NCBI RefSeq assembly: GCF_029168945.1
Contig: NC_083602.1
Location: 65,616,600-65,680,599 of the forward strand
Direction of reading: 5' to 3'
DNA: 64,000 bases
From: Cannabis sativa
Taxonomy: Eukaryota > Streptophyta > Magnoliopsida > Rosales > Cannabaceae
Position numbers and translations under genes: made by a program. The notes under the pieces were generated by a model. That model had not been told where the DNA came from. It did no database searches and saw only the letters and a list, made by a program, of their open reading frames with translations. Positions 24,735 through 36,391 of this stretch are shown here, piece after piece (the first letter of the stretch is position 1; every line of letters starts with the position of its first letter).

Positions 24735-27700
24735 GGAGTTATTTAACTCCAAGTATTACAATGAAGCGGTCCGCGGTGCAAAGCGGAAAGAGTTCAACGA
24801 TCTAGTTCGGACCGAAGGAATGTCGATCACCGAGTACACAACGAAGTTTGATCGGTTGGCTAAGTTGGCGGCGGAATTGTGCCCACGGACTTCGATGAAA
24901 GAAAAATATTTAGCGGGTTTGAGTGCAAAGATCCGGCATGATCTGGTTATTACCACTACTGAAGCAACCACGTATGCAGATATGGTTGAGAAGGCTTTGA
25001 GAGCCGAGGGTGCGGTAAAATTTCTTCAGGAGCCCCGGGTGGCTCCGAGTGTTGGTGGAACCCCCACTGTTCCTACCCCTGTTTATGGTAGGGATGGTGG
25101 TGACTCCACCACTGAGCAGAAAAGAAAAGTTGTCCCAGCTTCTGGTGGCTCGGGGCAAAGCAAGCGGTTCCGTGGGAACCAAGGCAGAGGAGGACGCCAG
25201 GGTTATTCTTATCCTGAGTGTCCAAGGTGCAAGAAACATCATCCGGGAGAGTGTAACCGGAAGACATGCTTCCTGTGTGGCATGGTGGGGCATTTCAAGA
25301 AAGATTGCCCCCAGGCAAAGAAAGAGGAGCCGAAAACCGAGGTGAAACCGGTTCCTGCTCGTGTGTTTGCCATTACCCAAGCTGATGCTGCAGCCAGTCC
25401 TTCTGTTGTGACAGGTCAGCTTCCCGTCAACAACTTGTTATTTACAGTATTATTTGACTCGGGAGCTACACGTTCATATGTGGCTACAAGAGTGATTGAT
25501 CTTTTGGGTAGGCCTTGTGACATTTTAGAAAGGGGGTTTGGAACCCTAATGCCTAGCGGGGAATTGGTTATCTCTAATAGGCGCATTAGGTCTATGCCGA
25601 TTAGGATCGAAGATAGGGAATTGAGTACTGACCTTATAGAATTGAAATTAACTGAGTTTGATATTATACTGGGAATGGATTTTCTATCCAAGTATTCGGC
25701 CAGTATAGATTGTAGGCGTAAAATGGTGATTTTTCAGCCGGAAGGTGAAGATCCATTTGTTTATGTTGGATCGGTTCAGGGGTCTCGGATCCCGGTTATT
25801 TCTGTGTTGAGAGCTAGGGATTTACTATGCAATGGTTGTGTAGGATTTCTAGCGGTAGTTTTTGACTCCAGCAGACCTGAAACATTTGGGCCTGAGGTAG
25901 TCCGGGTGGTGAAAGATTTTCTTGATGTGTTCCCCGAGGAATTGCCGGGATTGCCGCCACAGCGAGAGATTGACTTTGTAATTGATTTGGCACCTGGAGT
26001 CGAACCTGTTTCTAAAGCTCCATATAGGATGGCTCCAGCAGAACTCAAGGAGCTTAAGTTACAACTTCAGGGGATGCTTGATATTGGGTTTATTCGACCC
26101 AGTGTATCGCCCTGGGGAGCTCCGGTTCTTTTTGTGAAAAAGAAAGATGGTTCCCTCAGAATGTGTATTGATTATCGGGAACTAAACAAGCTGACGATTA
26201 AGAACAAGTACCCGTTGCCTAGGATCGATGATCTATTCGATCAGCTTCAGGGAAAGGTAGTGTTTTCGAAGATTGATTTACGGTCTGGTTATCATCAACT
26301 CAGAATTCGGGAGGAGGACATACCGAAGACTGCCTTTAGAACCAGATACGGGCACTATGAGTTTCTGGTAATGTCATTCGGATTGACTAATGCTCCTGCG
26401 GCCTTTATGGATCTCATGAATAGGGTATTCAAGGATTTCCTCGATAACTGCGTTATAGTGTTTATCGATGACATTCTTGTGTACTCTCAGTCAGAAGAGG
26501 AGCACGAACATCATCTTCGAATGGTGTTACAGCGACTTAGGGATCACAAGCTGTATGCCAAGTTCAAAAAGTGCGAATTCTGGTTGTCCGAGGTGTCCTT
26601 TCTGGGTCACATAGTTGGGAAAAATGGAATTATGGTTGATCCAAACAAGATAGAATCAGTGAAGAATTGGCCGAGGCCCAAGTCTGTAACAGAAATTAGA
26701 AGTTTTCTCGGGTTAGCAGGGTATTATCGACGTTTCGTCGAAGGATTTTCTAAACTTTCTATGCCCCTAACCGACTTGACCAAGAAAAATCAGAGATTTG
26801 TGTGGTCAGATAAGTGTGAATCAAGCTTTCAGGAGTTGAAGCAGCGATTGATAACAGCTCCGGTGTTAGCTTTGCCATCAGATCAAGAGAAATTTGTTGT
26901 TTATTGTGATGCATCCGGACGAGTCCAGGATGTGTTCGATGCAAGCCGACGAGTCATAGCTTATGCCTCTCGTCAACTGAAGGATTATGAGCAGCGTTAC
27001 CCAACTCATGATTTAGAGCTCGCTGCTGTGGTTTTTGCTTTAAAGATTTGGCGACATTATCTTTACGGTGAAAAGTGTGAAATTTATACTGATCATAAAA
27101 GTCTTAAATACTTTTTCACCCAAAAAGATTTGAATATGAGGCAGAGAAGGTGGTTGGAGTTAGTTAAGGACTACGATTGCGAAATATTGTATCACCCCGG
27201 GAAAGCCAATGTTGTGGCCGATGCTCTGAGCAGAAAGGGTCCCGGGCAAGTGTGTACTACGGTTATGATAGCTCCTCAACTAGCCTCAGAAATGGTTAGT
27301 GCGGGAATTGAGTTCGTGGTCGGGAAATTACATAATTTAACACTCCAATCTGATCTGTTGGAGAGAATCAGAAAGGCACAACTGGAAGATCCCGAGCTAG
27401 TTAAAGTTCGAGATGAAGTAGTGGCTGGTCGGCCTAGAGGTTTTTCAGTCTCGAGCAGTGGAATGTTGTTATATAAAGCTCGAGTTTGTGTTCCTAGTGT
27501 TGATGAGCTTAAGAAAGAGATACTTGATGAAGCTCACACCACGCCTTACTCATTGCATCCGGGAACCACCAAGATGTATCAGGATTTAAAACCCTACTTC
27601 TGGTGGTATGGGATGAAAAGAGATGTGGTGGACTATGTGTCCAAGTGTTTAACCTGCCAGCAGATTAAGGCTGAACATCAGAGGCCGGCAGGGTTATTGC

Positions 27701-28088
27701 AACCTTTAATCCTTCCAGAATGGAAGTGGGAGGACATCGCAATGGACTTTGTAACTGGGTTACCTAGAACTACAGGGATGTATGATTCTGTATGGGTCAT
27801 TGTGGATAGATTTACAAAGTCGGCTCACTTTCTACCAGTGAAAGTTACCTATTCAGTGGATCAGTATGCTGAATTGTATGTGAAGGAGATAGTTCGTCTC
27901 CATGGAGCCCCTAAATCTATTGTGTCAGATAGGGATCCAAAGTTCACATCGAAGTTTTGGGTGAGTCTTCAGAAGGCTATGGGTACCAAGTTAAAGTTTA
28001 GTACAGCCTTTCACCCTCAGACTGATGGTCAGTCAGAAAGAACTATCCAGATTTTGAAAGACCTACTGCGAGCCTGTGTCATGGACTT
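24715..28088 (+). CDS. pol: Element D gag C terminus and pol (PR, RT, RNase H, IN), cut by element E
   Basis: One open frame of about 1,124 codons. From the N terminus: the rest of the gag core; a CCHC knuckle [14 protein letters not shown] (about residue 185); protease with [10 protein letters not shown] (about 247); reverse transcriptase with 'MCIDYRELN' (about 484), '[20 protein letters not shown]' and the catalytic FIDD (about 583); RNase H with YCDASG (about 731) and 'YTDHKSL'; integrase with an HHCC finger ending KCLTCQQIK, then D, D and E in [12 protein letters not shown] and QSERTIQ (about 1010, 1072, 1108). The canonical RNase H segment after DASG is replaced by [11 protein letters not shown], probably a compensated frameshift. 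The LTR of E interrupts the frame at 28089, and the protein fragment would gain only a short LTR-encoded tail. Confidence 0.93.
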
Positions 28089-29979
28089 TGTTGGGTTTTA
28101 TGCCCTAAATAAAACTCATTTCAATATAATCAGATTTGTTTATTAATATAGATCAGAAATAACATTTAATGTTGCATGGTTCACATGATTTATTTCATGA
28201 TTATATGTACATAATGTATAAATTCATCTGAAACCCTTTTCACATACTTGATCCTGTTTATTGTGCCGTCAACACATTGGAAAGTAAACATGACTATGTG
28301 AATAAAGTTTCCTAGATTTATCAGACACAGGGTTTTACTGATATGATAATCTACAACAAGAGTTTACTTGTATTTGGAGAAATACTATGTTCTTTCCAGA
28401 ACATTGGTTAAAGTAAAGCTCAGGTTGGATGCGTGGAGTATGCATCGGAAGGGACCGATATTGAACTTTGACTTAGATTTATTAAACTTACCGTAATATC
28501 TATTCAAGTCAATATCGCCTAGTTGATCCTAGATCAAATGATCTTAATCCTGATATGATTAGGCTCAATCTTGAAAGGCTATTCGTGTTCTTTGATTTGT
28601 TAGTTAAGCCTACTTTTAGGTCAGGGTGATACGTACATTTTGGGAACACGGTAGTGCAATTGAGTGGGAGCGCTATCATAAACATGGAATCTATAGCTTC
28701 TATCTGGCGAGTAGTAAGCAAAGGATGATCTCCTTCGAGCTTGACCAAAAGAACATAAATGGTGGAGTACTCATTTCACATTAGCTGAAATATCATTTAT
28801 ACGGGGTCAAGTGTTTTAAGGAATAAATACATTGTAGGGTGTAACGGTAATTTAATCCCTTTACAGTGTAGATCATTCATATAGAGGATCATTGATCACA
28901 TTAGGATTATAACAATGGATAACTAATGATGTGTCTATATGGTGGAACATATAGAGCATTCTATATACTGAGAGTGCAATTCTAAGTTCTATGCGTGGAT
29001 TCAACGAAGAATTAATAAGTTAGTGAATTTTAGTGCTAAATTCTTGATCTACTTATTGGAAGCTCGGTTATATAGACCCATGGTCCCCCCACTAGTTGAG
29101 ATAATATTGCTTGTAAGACTCATGTAATTGGTTTTGATTAATCAATTATAATTCTCAAATTAGACTATGTCTATTTGTGAATTTTTCACTAAGTAAGGGC
29201 GAAATTGTAAAGAAAGAGTTTATAGGGGCATATTTGTTAATTATGATACTTTGTATGGTTCAATTAATAAATATGATAAATGACAATATTATTTAATAAT
29301 TATTTATAGTTATTAAATAGTTAGAATTGGCATTTAAATGGTTGAATTAGAAAATTGGCGTTTTTGAGAAAATCAGATGCGTAAAAGATAAAAGCGCAAA
29401 ATTGCAAAAAGTGAGGCCCAAATCCACTAGTATAGGGCCAGCCACTTTTGTAGGAAATTTAAACTGATTTTTTCATTATTTTAATGCCATATAATTCAAA
29501 TCTAACCCTAGTGGAATGCTATAAATAGATAGTGAAGGCTTCAGAAAAATTACACTTTTCTTCTGACTTTTTCTATTCAGAAAAACTGAGCCTTCTCTCT
29601 CCCTATCTTTAGCTGACCACTCTCTCTCTTCTTCCTTGATAATTTCGAAATCCTTAGTGTATGAGTAGTGCCCACACACATCAAGTGATACCTCAATCAT
29701 AGTGAGGAAGATCGTGAAGAAAGATCATCAGCAAAGGAGTTTCAGCATCAAAGATTCAGAGAAAGAGATCCATGTTCAGATATTGATAATGCTCTGCTAC
29801 AGAAAGGAATCAAGGGCTAGATATCTGAACGGAAGGAGTCATTATATTCCGCTGCACCCAATGTAAGGTTTCCTAAACTTTATATGTGTTTAATTTATCG
29901 TTTTAGAAAGTTCATATTTAGGATGTTAATAAACATACTTGTGAGTAGATCTAAGATCCTGGTAAAATAAATTCCAACA
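28089..29979 (+). repeat. Element E 5' LTR
   Basis: The LTR is 1,891 bp with TATAAATA at 29520-29527. Two sites read gcgtaaa and aagcgc (near 29380 and 29392) where the other LTR and related LTRs read gcagaaa and aactgc. Confidence 0.94.
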
Positions 29980-29981
29980 AC

Positions 29982-29994
29982 TGGCCTCAGAGCC
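29982..29994 (+). promoter_or_regulatory. Primer binding site of element E, variant
   Basis: TGGCCTCAGAGCC, with CC in place of TA in the usual site. The same variant is seen in element B, so it is not a private mutation of E. Confidence 0.75.
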
Positions 29995-32900
29995 ATGGTA
30001 ATTGATTTACTTACATGTAATTTGGACTTTAAAACGATTGTTTGTATGTTCTTTGGATGGTATCATGTTGTATTGAGTGTTATTTGATGATTGATTGATG
30101 ATTGTGAAATTTTCGTGAAAAATAATTGTTATTTCGGTTCTGGCATTATTTTTATTGGATAGTATGGAAAAAATTAAGCAAGTTAGCCTTTTACAGAACT
30201 CAATTTGGATTTTATTTGAATTAGTTATGATTTTTTGAAGATTTGACAAAATCGGGGGAAATTTGTCTTGATAGTTTCCTGCGATCGCAGAACTGTCCGT
30301 ACAGTTTCGAATTTTTTCAATTTTCTTCAATTTTTCATACTTTTTCATGGAATTAACTTCCAATTTTTTGTATGGTTTTGTATATATACTATTACTATTC
30401 CTAATTCAATTCTAATTATCATTTTGAATTAATTTAAATTTTTTTTAATTTAATTCAAGATATTAGTGTAATTTGAATTTGAATAGAATTAGTATTTATC
30501 TTTTTGCTTAAAAATCTATCTTATTTTTAAATTTGATTATATTTTTTTTTAAATTTAAGGTCAGATATTTTAAAGATATTTATAATATCTTTTAAGATAT
30601 TTTAAAAATATCTTATTTTAAGATTTTTTAATTAAATCTTTTTAGATATTTTGACCATATTTAAATTTAAAATAAGATATTTATAATCATGTAATTTTAA
30701 ATAGATATAAGATATTTTGCTAATTTTTTAAATTTTGTTATTTTATTTATTTAAATTACATTTAAAAATTTGAAAAAGATATTTATTTATCTTTTCTAAT
30801 TTTTTATTTAATTTTTATTTATAAAATAACATTTAAAATTTAAAAGTAGTTAGCAAATTTTTGAAATGATATTTAGGTTGGTTGAAACTTAATTTTTCAA
30901 AAATTGTAGGTTTAATTTTAAATTTTTTTTAAATTTCGAATTTTTTTTTAAATTTTTTAAAAATTTTCGAAATTTTTTATTTTATTTTTTTTATTTATTT
31001 AATTAATTATTTTTGAAATTAAATATTTATTTAAAATTAAATAAATCCTACATCCAACTATCCAGCTAACCTTGTTGCAGGAGTATGTGTTTTAGCTTAT
31101 GTGTAAGTTTTTAAAACCTATTATTACTTGATTGCAAATAGCCATGGTTACTTTTTGCCAGATCTAATGATCTGATGGTTCCCTTGGTCAAGATAATAAT
31201 TTGTAACAGGTATATTTACAATCTTCTTTCATCTGTGTATGACCTAGCAACATGATAGGACCCATCCAAAGTGTGCCTGTGTGAGCCTATGTGTTTAATT
31301 TTATTATAGATGCATATAGGTTAATGTTGCTAAATAAAATGTCATAGTCATTGATAGATTTTATTTAGGCCCATTTAGTTTTGGGCTTATTCAATTAATA
31401 ACAGTTGTTCTTATTAAGGTTAAATTCCTCTCTTTTGGGCCTTGTGTGAGAGTTGGGAGCCATAGAAGTGGGTACGACATACTGAACCCAGCACCCCCTC
31501 ACACAAACCACCCCAATTGTGAAGGCCCATTTGCCTGATTTGAATGACTGTACTAGGTTAATTAAACTAGTTTAACCTAATAAAATTGATTAGCAACATA
31601 ATTAATTTCATTTATTTTGAAATTAATTTAAGAAAAATATAGTTTAAGGAATTTTATATTCTAAGCTAAACTATATGTATTTTCTTGTATTTAATTAAAT
31701 ATAGAATTATAACCATCTAGATTCTTTCTGGAACTTAATTTAAATTTTTCATTAAATTTTCTTATTTAAGTTGATATTTAGTTATCTACAACTAACCAAC
31801 TTAAATCTGAATATCTTTTGAATTTCAAATTTCAAAATTAAGTTGAGGAATTTTAGGCATTGGTTATTAAGATTCTTTAGATATTTTTTAAGTTAATATC
31901 TTTTCGAATATTAACTTAAAATGGAATATTTTCAAATTAAGTGGTTACAACTTAATTTTTGATATTTAATTAAATTTAAATTTGAAAAATATTTAAGTTC
32001 TAGATTTTTTCTAGTCAACTTAAATTAGATATTTTTTCATTTTTGTGGAAAAGATACTTAGTCAAATAAGATATTTTCTAGATAGTTATTTCTAGACTAC
32101 TTATTATTTCTAATATTAAATAGGAAATATTATACATTGTGAAATTAATTATTTATTAATTAATTTTGGTACAATTTACTTTAAGTATATTTTTCCTAGT
32201 ATTAAACTAGAGATTAATAATTAAGTCTTCTCTACACTTAATTATTTATTTCTTGAATTTAATACATTTAATTAATTTGAAAATTAAATATCTAAGTTGA
32301 TTTTTATCATCATACTTAAATATTTCTTTTTCATGACATTTAATTAAATAGAAAATTATTTTTAGTTGAAATTTAATTTTTCAACTAAATTTAAATAATT
32401 TTCAAAATATATTTTTTCTTTATTTTATTAATCAATTTTTTTCGAAATTGCATTTCTTAAATGCTAGAATTTCGAATTTTATCTTCAAAAATAGATTAAG
32501 TTGTAAATTAATTATTTATTTTAATTAATTTTGGACCAACTTAAATCAATGATTTTTTCATTTATTGATTAATTTAAAATAAATTAAATTAAAGTATATT
32601 ATTAGAAATTGAATTAATTAGTCAAAGAAAAATCTAGATAGATGATATTTTTGCTTGAAGTATTTTTCTAGTGTATTTAATTAAATAGAAAATTAATATT
32701 TAAGTTGATTTTCATCATTATACTTAAATATTTGAAATTTTTCTTATATATTTAATTAAATAGGAAAATTATATTTTTTGTTGTAAATTAATTTTATTAA
32801 TTAATTTTGGGCCAACATTAAATTAGAATAATTTTTCCAGGATTTATTTTTTATTTTAATATGCATTTTTCGAAAATTGTATTCTTAAATACTTTAATTT

Positions 32901-33220
32901 TTCGAAATGCAATATATATTTATAGAAAATTAAATTTGAGTTGTAAATTAATTTAAATTAATTTTGTAACAACTTAAATTGAATATTTTTCTAAATATTT
33001 ATTGGAAATTATTACTAAGATGGAAATAATTCATATTATTTTCATATCCATCTAAGTAAAATTTATAAATATTAAATTAAAATTTATATTTAGAATTTTT
33101 CATTCTAAATTGGAAATTTTAAATAAATATATATTTAAAATAAATAGATTAAATAAAGAGAATCAAAGAAAATACAACTCACTTTAAATAATGAGCTTGA
33201 TTATTATTAAGATATTCGAT
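29995..33220 (+). other. Element E leader
   Basis: AT-rich leader without reading frames of interest. The CpG-rich cassette is reduced to about 45 bp but keeps two inverted repeats: CTGCGATCGCAG (30279-30290) and AACTGT-CCGT-ACAGTT (30291-30306). The latter retains part of the right arm seen in element A. Confidence 0.75.
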
Positions 33221-34130
33221 CTCCATTGTTGGTCTTACAAAAGTTAAATGTTTTCAATATAACCTCGAGACGCTAGACTTCGTCCCCCTATGGATGGTTA
33301 TTCGTTGAACGCATTTAACACCGTAAGATTTCATTTGATAAGTGTTTTGTAAGTTTTCGTCTCTATTAGACTCTCCCCTACGGTGACTACTTAGTAGATA
33401 AACTTATGAAACATGAAACAATGGTAGAAGCTCATAAAATGAGAATAACCTTGACTCTCGCCTACGGGACAACGTTGGATTCTTATTTTGATCGAATAAA
33501 AGGTTGCTAGAATGGTTTCTATTTTAGATGAGCCGACAACTCTATTCAATAAATGATGCTTTGACTCTCGCCTACGGGACACTTTGTATCGGTTGTTGAA
33601 AACCTTGGAAATTATTTAGGATTGTAAGTTTTAGTATTTTCACTTGTCATTCCTACTTGCTATATGCTTATAATTTCTGAATTGTGTATGAATTTATATT
33701 GAACCATGTTATTTTCTGTTATTAAGTTGTAGTTTAATTTCGAATCTTCATTGTTGGTCTAACTTGGCTTGTTTATCTAATGAGATAAATCCCTAGTGGA
33801 TTTTCACCATTAGACATACATAATAGTGTTAGATTTCGAAAGATAAATATTGTACATGCGACATCTAGCTGTTCATCAATTGATGACACCTTAGACTAGT
33901 ATTTTTACGATATGAAACAAGAAGATTATATAAATAAGATTACTTTGACTTTCGCTAATCGAAGCATCGTTGGATTCTTATTTTAAACGAAATTATCCTA
34001 ATTCCTCTTAGCTTATTCATTTCGAATTAGCTTTCAAAACATATCATTGGATGAATGGTCTATAAATCATTTCATGTCATTTTATATGATGCATATGATT
34101 ATAATCCCGAAATTCTATTCCCAATTGATA
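33221..34130 (+). repeat. Element E: two diverged copies of the hairpin module
   Basis: The first copy (33221-33610) begins cattgttggtctta and contains gactctcgcctacgggac twice. The second (about 33749-34130) begins cattgttggtctaa, with AATCC-CTAGT-GGATT (33888-based numbering is not used; positions 33788-33802) and TTTCG-CTAAT-CGAAG (33950-33964). Both copies share the order: cattgttggtc, hairpin, cgaaagataa, atgaaacaa, gactytcgc, cgttggattctta. The same doubling occurs in C but not in A or H. Confidence 0.6.
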
Positions 34131-36376
34131 TAAATCCTCAATCTTAGAAATCTCCTACTTGTATGGGCAAATCTGACTTAGAGTTTGTATTAGTAGTGGT
34201 GGTCCAAGATAGAATTACTCATTATATTTGGTATAAATTTAAGTCTTTGACTTTAATTTTAGATTCCAAATAGAAATTTTCTTAAATTTCTAATTCCGTA
34301 ATCACAATACGGTTACACTTTCTCAAGTGTTTAATATCCATCTTTTATTAATGGATTAAAATGTATGGAATGTGAGTTAGGTATTCTGTGACCAGGATCC
34401 ACTTGAAGTATTCTAAGAACTCTTTGATGTAACTAAACCTATATCATCCAAAGACACTACCACATTTTTTTTAATCTATGGCATTTGTATCTTGTTCATA
34501 GTAGATTTGACAAGATCAATCTCTGCAAAGAGTTAATATGCCTATATCCACTGAAAGTAGTTCATCTCATTCGCAGATGGATGTACATTCAGGGGTGGAT
34601 ATGAGTTTTTCGTTGTATTCTTAAAACGATAACTCGAGATTATACCTTATGCAAAGAAATTTGAAATGTTTGAAAAATTTCATCAATTTCTAGCAATGGT
34701 TAAACACCATTAAGGTATGTGGTTAAAGATCTTGCGAACTGATAGGGGTGGAGAAATAGTTAGTAGATATGCAGTTCAAAGATCATTACATTGATTTTTG
34801 AATTATATCCAAACTTACCTCCCCAGAAATTTCGAGTTGCATGTTGATGATTAGTTACTAGTCGTTGCCTAATTCCTTCTATGGTAATACAATTTCAGAA
34901 TGATGTAATGGTTGTATACTTAATGTAAATCATTACTAGATTCATGGATGACCTAATCAAAATCTTAAGAAAAGCTAGAACCATTAACCATGGTTTGTTA
35001 GCTATTCTAAGTGATTAGGGGTGGACCATCCCATTGTCAATAGATAAGAAAGTTTTTGTTCAAACAAATACTACTTTTCTAAGATAATGACTAAGTCTGA
35101 AAACAAGTAGCAAATAAAGGAGATATTTAATTCTTGATTCCAAAAGTGTTCTATCATCTTATATAACATATGATGATCCCACCGCTCTGTTGTCTTGTCA
35201 CAACCGAAGAGATCAATACCATTTAGTTTTCTTAGACATAATTTACGGTGCCTTGTCGTAGTGGGAGAGTTTCTAGGAACTCACCTTCTTATGACTTGGG
35301 AGACACTAGTGATTAAAATCCATTGTGAGTTTAAACAAGTAATGGATTGTCAAGATAAGAAACTAAGAAGAAAGCCAATAGAACTATGGTTTAATCCATT
35401 CACATGGAGTGACCTAAAGTTTTCTATTACAAGGACATAAAAGGAAATTTTAGTTAATAAGTCTATTCTATGGACTTAACAAAACTTCCTGTTCCTAGTA
35501 TTACAGGTTTGAGTTTATCTAAACCTATGGCTTGTGGTATACCTGGTAATTACTTACTCTAATGCAAGCAACTTACTTTAGTAAAATGTCAAGCATTTTC
35601 TTTCTAATGGCAATCTATAGAAGCTTCACAACTTCTTAGGTATAGATTTTATTTATCTAAGGAAAAGTCTCAACTATTCCGTAAAAGATAAAGCCATGAA
35701 AGAATTTCTTATATCAACAAAGTGAGAGGTCTTAGACATGCTTTTGTATGCCTTAGACCGTACACCTGTTGAGTGGGAGTAATGAGTAGGTATCAGATTA
35801 ATCCAGGAGAAGAACATTGGAAGACAATCAAGTAAATCCTAAGATTAAGAAGAGGAACTATATGTTAGTCAATAAGGGTGTGTTTAAAACTCTTAGACTA
35901 CACCATATCAGATTTCGAAATTTGCCTATGTGCTAGTAAATATTTCTGATAAGATGGTGGTTACTCTGGGGGTGGAATAGTGATTTTGGAGAAGTGTAAA
36001 AACCTATCCGAAGTCTCTAGGTCTACCGCAGAGAGACCGAATGTTAAAGTCAGCAGTGAAAGGTACTTATTCGGTCTAAGGAAAGGTCTATACATCTTTG
36101 GCACCATTCCAAATTGCCTTAAACTACTAGTGTTAATTTCCTGATTAACCAAAAGTAGTTGCCAAAGATATAGAATCCAGTATCCCAAGAGAGTAAACAT
36201 ATAGAGAGGAATTTCACATTATCAATGATTTTGTGATTAAGGAAGAGTAATAGTGGAGAAAAGGTTGTGGTTAATTCAACCTTTCAGATCCTATTACGAG
36301 GAGTTTACTACTACTACACTTGATTTGCATATCAAGGTGTTGAGATTATTTGAAACGCACTTTTTGTTTTATATTA
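34131..36376 (+). pseudogene. Element E pol relics
   Basis: DNA-level similarity to the pol of H can be followed in order: integrase (cttgcgaactgatagggg near 34730; compare 58152), the post-integrase region (ggggtggaccat near 35020; compare 58555), the RT-to-RNase H stretch (ggtatcagattaatccagga near 35785; compare 60705) and ggttactctgggggtgga near 35956 (compare 60883). Stops occur in all frames; the longest fragment is about 80 codons. The pattern matches C, so coding capacity was lost before this copy transposed. Confidence 0.7.
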
Positions 36377-36391
36377 GTGCAAGTGGGAGTT
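36377..36391 (+). promoter_or_regulatory. Polypurine tract of element E
   Basis: gtgcaagtgggagtt directly before the 3' LTR; identical to that of A. Confidence 0.75.

Noticed and set aside
24126..24752. Long minus-strand frames (208, 119 and 156 codons) opposite gag of D
   Set aside because: Shadow frames of a recognised gag gene; no domain.
26920..26965. Possible hammerhead ribozyme suggested by ggacgagtcc
   Set aside because: The conserved core CUGAUGA and GAAAC is not present; the stretch lies in the RNase H codons of D.
28509..28748. Antisense frame of 71-100 codons (MVKLEGDHPLL...) present in several copia LTRs (13421, 36811, 51952, 52548, 63270)
   Set aside because: It recurs because the LTRs are homologous DNA. 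A, C and the 3' LTR of H do not keep it open, its ends vary, and I recognise no protein family.
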